In this document: positions 20,640 through 27,864 of the stretch, piece after piece
Layout: each line of letters starts with the position of its first letter
Position numbering within the stretch: the first letter of the stretch is position 1
NCBI GenBank assembly: GCA_024364805.1
Contig: CM044497.1
Span: 125,360,924-125,388,787, forward strand
Reading direction: 5' to 3'
DNA: 27,864 nucleotides
From: Euprymna scolopes
Lineage: Eukaryota > Mollusca > Cephalopoda > Sepiida > Sepiolidae
The notes under the pieces: generated by a model
Databases searched by the model: none
The model's input: only the letters and a program-made list of their open reading frames with translations
Told to the model about the DNA's origin: nothing
Translations under genes and position numbers: made by a program

Positions 20640-20716
20640 ACTCCTTGCATTGTAGGTGGTTCATATAATATAAAAGTATAGCTTTAGTCCTCCACTACTG
20701 AGCTATTTGAAGAAAA
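20640..20716 (+). repeat. Fragment of the 25531-25978 foldback family
   Basis: CATATAATATAAAAGTATAG, CTTTAGT, ACTACTGAGCTATTTGAAG here parallel CATCATAAAAGTATGTATAG, CTCTAGT, GCACTATTGAGTTATCTAAA in the right arm at 25890-25935. Only this part is present, so it is a partial copy next to the 5' end of the Helitron-like element. Confidence 0.5.
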
Positions 20717-20727
20717 AAATAATTAAA

Positions 20728-21167
20728 TCTAATATATAAAAGCCACTATGTCTGTCTGTCTCCATATTTTCAAACTCTATCTCTTCCGAAACTAAAAGTC
20801 ACAGAGTGGCGCTAAGGACCTCAAATGATTGGATTTTTTATGGACCGTTCTTTTATGGGTCTTTAGCAAGTTAAAATAGTTTTTAAGTTGTCAAAAAGGG
20901 GTAAAAATTGAAAAAGATCGTTTTACATTTCATACACTCATCTTTATTTTTAAATCAGTTCATATGCGTGTCACATTGATACAGTAGTAACGTCACCAGC
21001 TTTGAATGCTATAGTTTTGTTTTCGGTTTCGATTCTAGCTGATGGCATCCAAATACTTTTTTTACTTTTGAAATCACGATTATAATAATATGTATACAGA
21101 ATCTGGACAAATTAAAATGTATTTCAGCATATTTTATGACCGGGCAAAGCCGGGCGATCCCCCCTTC
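20728..21167 (+). mobile_element. Non-autonomous Helitron-like element
   Basis: The left end TCTAATATATAAAAGCC followed by TGTCTGTCTGTCT after an A fits the 5' TC-start and early T/G-rich composition common in animal Helitrons. The right end has ACCGGGCAAAGCCGGGCGAT, a GC-rich segment able to form a short hairpin, followed by a C-run. This aligns with the opposite-strand terminus at 27794, whose last bases are a canonical CTAG. Here the final bases are CTTC, a degenerate end, so the right edge is approximate. No Rep or helicase coding sequence is present in the roughly 440 bases. The insert also reads AAACTAAAAGTCACAGAGTG near 20791, without protein meaning. Confidence 0.6.
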
Positions 21168-22142
21168 CCTCCCTCCAGTTTGGTATATAAACAAGTTGAA
21201 AATGTGTCGGCCAGTAGAAGCATCTTGACAGAAATGAAAAATATACAATAAATAGAAATTATTTTAAAACGCACTTAGATAGAAAAAAAAATCTTCTTTT
21301 TTATTTAAGTTGAAATACTTAAAGTGTGTTTAAAAAGTGTTTGTTGTATATTTTTCACATGTATAAACATTTAAAATGGCCTACATAAATACAATTATAC
21401 TTTAATCATGTTTGTATCTCATTGAGCCAAAGTTTGTAATGAAAATATATACATGTAGTAATAGTACTAAAAAATAATTGTTTATGTACACTATTTAAAA
21501 TGTTTATGTAAAGTATATTTATAATGCTTTACTTTGTGTTGAGCACTTTTGAAAAAACAAATTGGTTTTAAGTTCTTTTCATTAATATGAATTTGCTCTA
21601 TTAAATTATTATATAAAATATGGTCAGTGATTACACAAGGGTTAATTATCAGTGTTAAATTAAATATTCTTGGACATATGCAGAGAGGTGGAGGTGATTG
21701 ACCTAATAAATATCATCACAATGTATGGAATTGGCCATGAGAAGTCCAAATCCTGTAAATCTATGGTGTTTAATTGCACACTGATGCTTTTTTTTTTTTT
21801 TTTCTTTTTTAAAGTATGCAGTGATGATTCCCCATCTCAAGTTACTGGTAATATAATGAGTGAAAAAAATTTTTTTTTTTAATTTTACAAATTATATACA
21901 TTGAATAGTTTCAAATAGTGTTGTATTATTAAGGCTTGACATGTCATAAAACACAAACCAAATATCACATGTAATATCTTCCAATAATATCTTTTAAGGT
22001 TATCGAAGTTGAATCTAAATAGAAATCAAGCTAACATATGAAACTTTGATTCTAACTAGCCAATTTTCATTTATGTTGCTGATTTGTTATTTGCATTATA
22101 ATGTTTTTCGCTACAGTTTTTTTTAAGTATACTACAATACAA
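21168..22142. other. Intronic sequence, nothing firmly recognised
   Basis: AT-rich with T-runs at 21788-21803 and 21870-21880. Near 21934 the stretch GGCTTGACATGTCATAAAAC loosely resembles the tail box of the S repeats, but the sequence before it does not align well. The frame at 21670-21882 has no recognisable family. Confidence 0.35.
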
Positions 22143-22300
22143 TCATTTTCAAATCGAATATAAACAAGTTCTTGTCGAGCCGTTCTCTTAAATAATTAAA
22201 TTCTCCCCAATTTTCACCATTATCAATCATTGTGCTATTGTCTCACCGACAATCTTACACTCATTAACCTTGATAAGTGCTAACTTTGTATTAAAAGTAA
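22143..22300 (+). mobile_element. LINE family A, copy 3: short decayed 3' scrap
   Basis: TTTTCAAATCGAATATAAAC, then AAGTTCTTGTCGAGCCGTTC encodes FKSNINKFLSSRSL and a stop, matching the C-terminal FKSNVNKFLISRSP of copy 2. The UTR continues with TTTTCACCATTATCAATCAT and TTACACTCATTAACC, then CTTGATAAGTGCTAACTTTG, the same order as in copies 1 and 2 but with an internal deletion. No A-tail remains. This is the oldest-looking of the three. Confidence 0.65.
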
Positions 22301-22975
22301 AATACAATCCTGTCCAGACAACTGGTAAAATGGAAGTATTCTTGCAATTATGACCGAAAAATCAAACAAGGGGGGAAACAATTTCATATTTTTGATTTAG
22401 CAATATAAAAAGTTGTCTCCCCTTACAATTTTTTTTTTTCTTAGTTTAAAAAAGTGCAAATAAATGAAAATTAAATACTAAAACGACTTGTGTATCCAAG
22501 AGGGTACCGAGTAGATACAAGTTAGAAGTACATAAAATAATTCTATTTAATGATAGAAATCAATTATTATAGAAAGAGTATTATATGCTTGCTAAATAAG
22601 ATAACTTCAAAATGGACATTAAAGAAATAATAGCCACTTTAGTAAGAATTTCAACAAAATAGTGTGAATTGACCTTGGACTTTTTATTAACCTAGTATGT
22701 GCATGGAGGGCGGGGTCTAATTTGTGCCTCATATGATATGGGGTTCATTACTTGTGTAAAAAGTGGCCACAAAAAGGTATGGGGTTTATTATGGTATTAT
22801 AATGGAGAAAATTGGCTCCAAAATCACTTTTTTTAAAAATTGTTTTATTTTTATTTTTTTAATCATTCGAATACTAGTTTATAATAAAATACCTCTGTTT
22901 TTTTTGGTTTTTTTTAACTATTAAAACAGTTCAAGCTACAAGATATTAGATTTATTTAATTGTTAAACTAAATTA
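22301..22975. other. Intronic sequence, nothing recognised
   Basis: No coding island, RNA gene or repeat terminus that I recognise. There is a GGAGGGCGGGG patch near 22705, but it is isolated. Confidence 0.4.
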
Positions 22976-23400
22976 CTATTTTTTCTTTTCTTTCTTCTTT
23001 TTAATCAAAACTATAATTTCTTCAATATGCTTATTTATTTTTGATATGTCATTTATCAGAAAAGTTCTCAATTTTTTCATATTCTATTTTTTATTTTACT
23101 TTTTCTTTGTTGTCTTTTCTCTTTTTTCATTATCCACTCTTTTCTCCTCCCCCATTTATTTTCTTTTTCTTTATACTTGATTCATTTTCTCATTTATTTC
23201 TACCTTTTCTTCTATTTTCGTTGACCCCCCCCCCGTTTTTATTTTCCTTCTCCTTCATTTTTAAAGAAGTTTTTTTCTTTCCACTTTTACATTGGTTTTA
23301 TTTTTTCTTTTCTAATAAGCCACTATTCATAAAGAGCACACATGGAATTTCTATACAGGCAATTAAAAGAAAAACATTTTTGTATTCATTTTAATTATGT
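22976..23400 (+). repeat. Long polypyrimidine (T/C) tract
   Basis: About 350 bases on the plus strand are overwhelmingly T and C, with a C homopolymer at about 23225-23234. The long open frame within it (23041-23394) encodes Phe/Ser/Leu/Pro-rich low complexity and exists because TTT, TTC, TCT and CTT codons contain no stops. It is not a protein-coding gene. Confidence 0.75.
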
Positions 23401-24200
23401 TTAACTCAAAATGTATCCCAGCACATGACCTAATGAGTTTTGTCCATAAACTGGTGGTGGTGCTCAATACACCCACTGGTTGGAGGAAGCATTGAGGTGG
23501 TCAATTCAAGGTGTGGCTTGCAACCAGACATGGAACTCATATCCGGTTGCATTTTTGGTTTCTGATTCTGTAATCGTGAATGACTAGATAATGCCATTGA
23601 CTGTGCTGTTGATCAACGAGTGTGGACTATCTTGAAGTGCAAAGTAGCTAACACCATTGGGGCTAGCTCAACCCACCCTGGGTGAATGCCGCTACACGTA
23701 CAATCTGTAGTAAAATGTATTAATCATATGGCTACTTATGTCAACATTGAAATGGTTACTTCATTTATTCCCCTCCTCCCCAATATACATGACTGCTTCT
23801 TGTCAAACAATACTTTGTCTATTTTTCTTTGTCATTAGTTTCATTTGTAATGACTTTCAATTTTCTAAAGCAACTTTTTTGCTGCTTGCCTTTTTCGTTT
23901 TTGCTTTCTTCGTAATGGAGATTGCTTCAATCTCTTCCTAAATTGGTGCTTACAATATTTCTAGATGTTTTGGCTTCTTTTTTATTACACAAAGCTGCAA
24001 TTTCTTCACTGTCTGTTTTGTAGTAAAATCATTTTACATAATGTTTCTACAGATTTCTCTATTGTATTTTTTCTTTTTTTGTATTTTGATTTAAAAAAAA
24101 ATCATTGGAGGAACTCATATCATTTTATAAATTAAATCTTTTTCTTTTTTTTTTTTTTTAGCTCTTATCTATTATTATATTTATCAAAATGTAATTAATT
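23401..24200. other. Intronic sequence with a GC-richer block (about 23405-23705)
   Basis: About 300 bases (23405-23705) have markedly more G and C than the flanks, for example CACCCACTGGTTGGAGGAAG and CACCATTGGGGCTAGCTC. No frame reads as a known protein and no tRNA-like boxes are convincing. A decayed transposon or SINE is the likeliest explanation, but I cannot name it. The remainder is T-rich without features. Confidence 0.35.
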
Positions 24201-24201
24201 T

Positions 24202-24259
24202 GTTTGTAAACATGTTTTCCTATCAAAGATGTTTGTACACATGTTTTCCTATCAAAGAT
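24202..24259 (+). repeat. Tandem duplication, two 29-base units
   Basis: GTTTGTAAACATGTTTTCC followed by TATCAAAGAT is repeated immediately as GTTTGTACACATGTTTTCC plus TATCAAAGAT, with a single difference. The near-identity shows a recent duplication. Confidence 0.92.
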
Positions 24260-25484
24260 AATTACAAATGAATAAGGAACGATTATTGACAGAGGAAAGG
24301 AAAAGAAAAAGAAAAGTGTGTAACTAAAGAGAAAATTTTTTTCTTTGAACTTTCTAGATCTCTTCATCTTTTTAGATTAGATATCTTTATTCATTCATAA
24401 TCCTGTCTCGAGTGTGAAAACATTTGACTTTTGCATAACTGCAGAAGGTATATATGTATAATATAACAAAACATCAAATGAACTTAATGGAAAAAACAAA
24501 AAAAATTCTAGTACTCCAAAGGATTGAATTGCGTCTGACTCCCTTTCCACAAACTGAACTTCCTTTTTTGGGAGTTTTCCAACACTACAACCACTGATCA
24601 TTACATATAACATCCATTCTAAAACCTTTACTTTCCAAAGCATTAAAAAACGAGACTTACTTCTCTCTAAAGAAATAACAATAAAAATCCTATTAAAACA
24701 ATAATTTCATTATGAAATTAGATTCCACCATATTGCATTACGATTCATTCATAAACTTGTCAACTATTTGTTGAATTGTAAAGTAAAAACAGCCCTCAAC
24801 ACAGTAACTTGCACACACCTCGTGGCCGAGGAAACAGTCAGATTGAAGCTTAAATATGTCGATTTAAATGTTTATTTAAGAGTAATAAGAAAAAAAGATG
24901 TAACTGTTCTCTTTATAAATCAAAACAAATGAAACTTGGTTAATTTTTTATTACTTTTTAGGAATGCTGTTTTTTCTCACTTTTTGTAATCATTTCCTTG
25001 ACAACAGGGAACACATTACAAAATACTTAATCTTTGTAAAATTATAGAAATGATGTAAGTCTTTATTTTCATAAAGAAATTCTTTTTCAGCTTAGATTAA
25101 AAATTTTGTTTAAACAAATCATTAAAAAGCCACAATCAAATTTGTGGTGGAGAGAACCCTGGATAAGAAAAAAGTAATGTTCAATGAAGAGAGAGAAAAA
25201 AACTCTTCAGGATATTCAATTTAAAAAAAAATTATTTTAATTGAAATACTCTTGCTGAGTACAATAATAATGCAAAGGACTGCATAAAAATGTGGGAAAT
25301 TGTCAAATGATCATCTGCTTCAAAGACATGCAAAGGGGAAGAGAAGAGAAGGAACCATTGAATACCTTGAAAATGATTCTAACCAGAATAAAAAAATTTT
25401 GGTTCATCCATTAAAAACTTTAATCTTGACATTAAGATGCAAAACATCTTGATTTTCTTATTCTTTTCATTTAATGTTCATATT
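24260..25484. other. Intronic sequence, nothing recognised
   Basis: AT-rich, no coding island. The minus-strand frames at 24158-24367 and 24395-24643 show no family signature or splice context. No RNA gene is visible. Confidence 0.4.

Positions 25485-25528
<44 letters not shown>
25485..25528 (+). repeat. (TC)n(AT)n compound microsatellite
   Basis: Eight TC units (25485-25500) pass directly into fourteen AT units (25501-25528). It sits at the left edge of the foldback element. Confidence 0.93.
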
Positions 25529-25530
<2 letters not shown>

Positions 25531-25532
<2 letters not shown>

Positions 25533-25978
25533 CCTATTGTATATTCGAATGTAAATATTAATAATACAAAGTTCAATTAGATAGCTTGATAGTGCAACTG
25601 CTTCACTAAGAACAGGCTCATTTTTATGCTCATCTAAAAAATGTCCAGCTTTATTTAATATTCAACTGTTTCTGATCTTTACTAAAATTTTTATATTTCT
25701 GTGCATATAATTTTTATTATTCTTATATCAGTGGAGCGTCCATCAGTGTTCAGAAGATACATAAAAACTAAAATATAAAGATATCAGTAATTGGTCAAAA
25801 CAATTGTATGCATGTATAGTTAATAAAGCTGAAACCTTTTTTTGAAAATGAGTATAAAAATGTCTGTTCTTAGTGAAGCAGAACATCATAAAAGTATGTA
25901 TAGCTCTAGTATTGCACTATTGAGTTATCTAAAAAGAACTTTGTATTATTGATACCTATATTTGAATACAAAATTGGA
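25531..25978. mobile_element. Foldback element with long imperfect inverted repeats
   Basis: The left arm (25531-25617) contains CCTATTGTATATTCGAATG, AATAATACAAAGTTCAATTA, GATAGC and AGTGCAACTGCTTCACTAAG. The right arm (25862-25978) reads as its reverse complement: TCTGTTCTTAGTGAAGCAG, TGCACTATTGAGTTATCT, GAACTTTGTATTATTGAT and TTTGAATACAAAATTGG. The right arm has about 30 extra bases between GAAGCAG and TTGCACT that the left lacks. The central 240 bases hold no coding sequence. Total length of about 450 bases and lack of a transposase fit a MITE or foldback element. A partial relative lies at 20640. Confidence 0.75.
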
Positions 25979-25997
25979 CATTTTTTTTATTTCAATA

Positions 25998-26009
25998 GTG
26001 TGTGCGCGC

Positions 26010-26080
<71 letters not shown>
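25998..26080 (+). repeat. (TG)n(TA)n compound microsatellite
   Basis: TG/CG dinucleotides (25998-26020) run into 30 TA units (26021-26080). The minus-strand open frame across it (25946-26140), a Tyr-Ile repeat peptide, is an artefact. Confidence 0.95.
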
Positions 26081-26082
<2 letters not shown>

Positions 26083-26190
26083 TGAATAATGAATTTTCAT
26101 CTAACAAATTCAGAAATATAAAATATATTGTGTTTTTCATAAAACTTTATGCTGTTTGTGTTTCATGGTGTTTTTTTTTTTTTTCCCATG

Positions 26191-26200
26191 TTTCTTGCAG
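26191..26200 (+). promoter_or_regulatory. Splice acceptor of the DOCK-like exon
   Basis: A run of 14 T (26171-26184), CCCATG and then TTTCTTGCAG forms a strong polypyrimidine tract and 3' splice site. The following base begins a complete codon. A second CAG at 26211-26213 would start the exon 13 bases later and break the frame of the conserved protein, so the first is chosen. Confidence 0.85.
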
Positions 26201-26316
26201 TCATTACATGCAGTGGAGGTTGGAACGTTCATCAACTTCTTACCGACCATTCTCAATCAGCTGTTCAGGCTGATTGCAAGAACTCACAATGAGGACATTG
26301 CAATGAACGCAGCACG
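26201..26316 (+). CDS. Coding exon of a DOCK-D (zizimin; DOCK9/10/11)-like Rho-family guanine nucleotide exchange factor
   Basis: This 116-base exon encodes SLHAVEVGTFINFLPTILN, then QLFRLIARTHNEDIAMNAAR, with the last Arg codon split (CG plus the next exon). DOCK proteins activate Rac or Cdc42 through their DHR2 domain and bind phosphoinositides through DHR1. From memory, DOCK9/11-type proteins carry a LHAMEI...IQFLPVILMQLFRVL segment in the helical region between those domains, and the exon matches it in order and spacing. The zizimin subfamily acts on Cdc42. The exon starts in phase 0 and ends in phase 2 with a CG|GTAAAC donor. The preceding exon found in the window ends at 4088 in phase 0. 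The open frame at 26082-26273 is a shadow in another frame. DOCK-C (DOCK6/7/8) membership is the main alternative. Confidence 0.85.
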
Positions 26317-26472
26317 GTAAACAATTATTCTGCTACTATTTAGTCGTTTTCTTGACTATTTTTTTAACATTCTCCATCTATTAACCATTGGTCAGAATTT
26401 TGTCTCCCAACACACCTTTATTTCAAAGAGTGCGCAAGTCAAATGATATATTCAAAACATGCAGATAACAGC
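26317..26472. other. Start of the next DOCK-like intron
   Basis: Begins with the GTAAAC donor after the exon. The rest of the window downstream shows no further exon encoding the expected continuation of the DOCK helical region, so the intron runs past the end of the window. Confidence 0.5.
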
Positions 26473-27100
26473 AAAATCTTTTGGTGCTTGTGCAGTATAA
26501 TGGGATTTAAAAAAATGCAGTTTAGGTAAAAATATTACGTACTTATGTGTCATGTTGAACTTAGTAAAAATTCCCCAAATTATGTAAAATAATTGCATAA
26601 AAGATATGGTAGAACTATTTTTTACAAAACAAAAACATTAATAATCCGCCATTTTCTATTTTGAAATAGTGGATTACAATTATTTTATGAAAATCATAGA
26701 CTGTAGTTACCTCCCCTGGATTTAATAAGAGTTCAACATAAACAAATATGATGAATTCCTATTATTTGGATTCTTTGGATTACTGTTCTCATAATGAATG
26801 TCATTTTCATGCAGTTTCAGTCAATGTAACCTTCAACCTGCTTCAAGTGTATCTTGTTGAACTCACGAATGTTTGTATTGAACTCGGAAATTTGGATGGA
26901 ATTTCGAATGGGATCTTTTATTTACTTCATGACTGGTAGCATGCTCTTGTTCTGGCTAGAGGTCCTAAGTAATTTGCAACTGCATTTTTCAACATGACAC
27001 ATAAGTGCATAATAATGTCTTGTTTTTTCTTTGTTTGTTTTACCTAAACTATATCTATTTGAAATCTCATCATACTTCATATGCACCAAATTTTCCAATT
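26473..27100. repeat. Inverted-arm repeat pair enclosing repeat X
   Basis: The left arm (about 26473-26565) has TTGGTGCTTGTGCAGTATAA, GGGATTT, CAGTTTAGGTAAAA and GTACTTATGTGTCATGTTGA. The right arm (about 26990-27100) reads in reverse complement as TTGGTGCATATGAAGTATGA, GAGATTT, TAGTTTAGGTAAAA and GCACTTATGTGTCATGTTGA. The right arm has about 15 more bases between the last two blocks. The roughly 420 bases between the arms include repeat X copy 2. It could be one foldback-type transposon or two opposite-strand copies of a single repeat. Confidence 0.6.
26771..26900 (+). repeat. Interspersed repeat family X, copy 2
   Basis: Blocks TTCTTTGGATTACTGTTCTC, ACCTTCAACCTGCTTCAAG, TGTATCTTGTTGAACTC and GAACTCGGAAATTTGG follow the same order as at 17577-17690. 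The plus-strand open frame here (26748-26939) is not conserved between the copies, so it is not a gene. Confidence 0.45.
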
Positions 27101-27178
27101 CATATATGTTTGTTTGTACATATGAAATATAGCTATACACAGATGACTTCTTTGTCATCTACAACTCATTAGTGTGAC

Positions 27179-27235
27179 TAGATGTAACGAGTGTATCCAC
27201 ATAGAGATTTGAAACCCAAACACTCGATCACATCT
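27179..27235. repeat. Small imperfect inverted repeat
   Basis: AGATGTAACGAGTGT and ACACTCGATCACATCT are near reverse complements separated by about 26 bases. On the minus strand the block GGGTTTCAAATCT faintly resembles a pol III B box. This is too weak to call a tRNA-derived element. Confidence 0.45.
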
Positions 27236-27374
27236 AAATGTAGATTTGTTCATATTTGGTTCTGATTAATCCTGTTTGAAACCTCTTCATTTTAAGAATA
27301 TTTGCTGTTTGATCAAACTATGAATCTGTTTACATTCATATGTATATATTTCTTTGTGTATATGTTATTCACAG

Positions 27375-27420
27375 ATAGCTTCAGGCTAGGGTCAAGGTGT
27401 AGTATCTGTTCTCTCTTTAG
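27375..27420 (+). pseudogene. U2 snRNA-derived fragment
   Basis: ATAGCTTCAGGCTAGGGTC followed by AAGGTGTAGTATCTGTTCTC and TCTTTA parallels the first 55 bases of U2 snRNA (ATCGCTTCTCGGC..., TCAAGTGTAGTATCTGTTCTTATCAGTTTA), with a shortened first loop. The GTAGTA branch-pairing box and the following TCTGTTCT are intact. The Sm site and 3' stem-loops are absent. This is a dead scrap. Together with 15895-15935 it makes two U2-like sequences in one intron. Confidence 0.6.
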
Positions 27421-27440
27421 TTGAAGAGAACCTTGAAGAG

Positions 27441-27510
27441 CAGTAGTTCCCAACCACTGTCTGTGGCACATGAGTGTGCTTCGGAATGATTTCCGGTGTG
27501 TCGTGAAGGG
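27441..27510 (+). mobile_element. hAT-like DNA transposon terminus
   Basis: CAGTAGTTCCCAACCACTGT followed by GTGGCACATGAGTGTGC and CCGGTGTGTCGTGA is the classic style of hAT terminal sequence (CAGTGGTTCTCAACC..., GTGCCGTGA). No transposase is seen and no matching inverted end (GGTTGGGAACTACTG-like) occurs in the rest of the window, so this is a decayed fragment or an element extending past the window. Its 5' end lies about 20 bases after the U2-derived scrap. Confidence 0.6.
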
Positions 27511-27793
27511 ATAATAGCTAGAAGACATTTTATGTGTTCATCATGATTACACTGCTCAATTCAAAATCACTGGATTAATTGAAATATCAGGAATTTTTCA
27601 AAATATTGGAAATCTGCATCAGAGCTGAATAATTCGGACCTGATTTCAATGCCAAAACGGTTCCTAAATACATAAGTTGTAAGACAGCAGTTTTTATGGG
27701 AATAAAAATTCTCCTGATATAATCTTTTTTTATTATTTATTGCAAAAACTCTTTATGTATTAATGTATTAAATATTCATTTTTTTATGAAAGA
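27511..27793. other. AT-rich sequence between the hAT-like and Helitron-like ends
   Basis: No coding or RNA feature is seen. It may be interior of the decayed hAT-like element. Confidence 0.35.
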
Positions 27794-27864
27794 CTAGTGG
27801 GGATACCTGACGTTGCCCCGGGTATTTGTAGGGGTGTGTGTGTGTGTGTGTGTGTTTTTTTTTT
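27794..27864 (-). mobile_element. Helitron-like 3' terminus (minus strand), continuing beyond the window
   Basis: Read on the minus strand the sequence ends AATACCCGGGGCAACG, TCAGGTATCCCCACTAG followed by T. A GC-rich stem (ACCCGG with its partner, one arm mutated), a short spacer and a terminal CTAG before a T are the hallmarks of a Helitron 3' end. It aligns with the plus-strand terminus at 21138-21167. The body of the element would lie to the right, outside the window. Confidence 0.6.
27832..27854 (+). repeat. (GT)n microsatellite
   Basis: About eleven GT units followed by a T-run at the end of the window, inside the Helitron-like element. Confidence 0.9.

Noticed and set aside
21010-21040. 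B-box-like GGTTTCGATTCTAGC
   Set aside because: No A box at suitable distance and no cloverleaf; falls inside the Helitron-like element.
21890-21965. Possible fourth S repeat tail
   Set aside because: GACATGTCATAAAAC is similar to the tail box, but the preceding bases do not align with any S copy.
23041-23394. 117-codon open frame rich in Phe, Ser, Pro and Leu
   Set aside because: It is stop-free because a polypyrimidine tract cannot encode stops; no domain or splice context.
25946-26140. Open frame with a Tyr-Ile repeat
   Set aside because: Direct translation of the TA microsatellite.
26748-26939. 63-codon plus-strand open frame after the DOCK-like exon as a further exon
   Set aside because: It does not encode the expected DOCK continuation, has no acceptor/donor pair in phase, and lies in repeat X.
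1-27864. LTR retrotransposons, endogenous virus remnants, CRISPR arrays, functional tRNA or rRNA genes
   Set aside because: No long direct terminal repeats, protease/integrase or capsid motifs, spaced direct-repeat arrays, or cloverleaf-forming sequence were seen. The zinc-knuckle and RNase H motifs at 9069-12960 belong to a non-LTR LINE.

Overview
The window is AT-rich eukaryotic DNA, and most of it reads as the inside of one very long intron of a host gene, filled with transposable elements. The organism is a metazoan. The spliced exons, the I-superfamily LINE, Helitron, mariner and hAT remnants and the abundant TA, TG, TATC and ATT microsatellites fit a lophotrochozoan invertebrate, most likely a mollusc. 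A cephalopod is my best guess but is not proven by anything here.

Host gene. Two plus-strand coding islands belong together. The first (4035-4088, or 4057-4088) ends in a strong GTAAGT donor on a codon boundary. The second (26201-26316) begins on a codon boundary after a T-rich tract and TTGCAG. Read through the junction they give ...HHLNAVK | SLHAVEV...FLPTILNQLFR..., which resembles the helical region between DHR1 and DHR2 of zizimin-type (DOCK-D; DOCK9/10/11) Rho-family exchange factors. If no other exon lies between them, the intron is about 22.1 kb.

Layout. 1-4034: upstream intron with a 5'-truncated LINE (family A, minus) and two copies of a short repeat (family S). 4089-7925: intron with a near-perfect foldback (4933-5126) and a mariner transposase scrap (minus). 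7926-13645: the 5.7-kb degenerate I-superfamily LINE (family B) with a zinc-knuckle ORF1, then an ORF2 with endonuclease, reverse transcriptase and RNase H. 14062-14460: a third S repeat. 15895-15935: the start of a U2 snRNA-like sequence, cut off by an 880-base assembly gap. 17577-18013: repeat X joined to a second LINE A copy. 19716-21167: a mini inverted-repeat element, a foldback fragment and a Helitron-like element. 22143-22300: a third LINE A scrap. 25531-25978: a large foldback between microsatellites. 26201-26316: the second host exon. 26473-27864: a nested repeat zone with inverted arms, a second X copy, a second U2-like scrap, a hAT-like terminus and an opposite-strand Helitron terminus.

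How the parts relate. The host exons encode one protein; the rest is intronic cargo. The most interesting relation among the repeats is that the short S repeats end in the same roughly 40-base tail as the resident LINE B, the arrangement expected when a LINE mobilises SINE-like partners. Two independent U2-derived remnants hint at a snRNA-derived repeat family.
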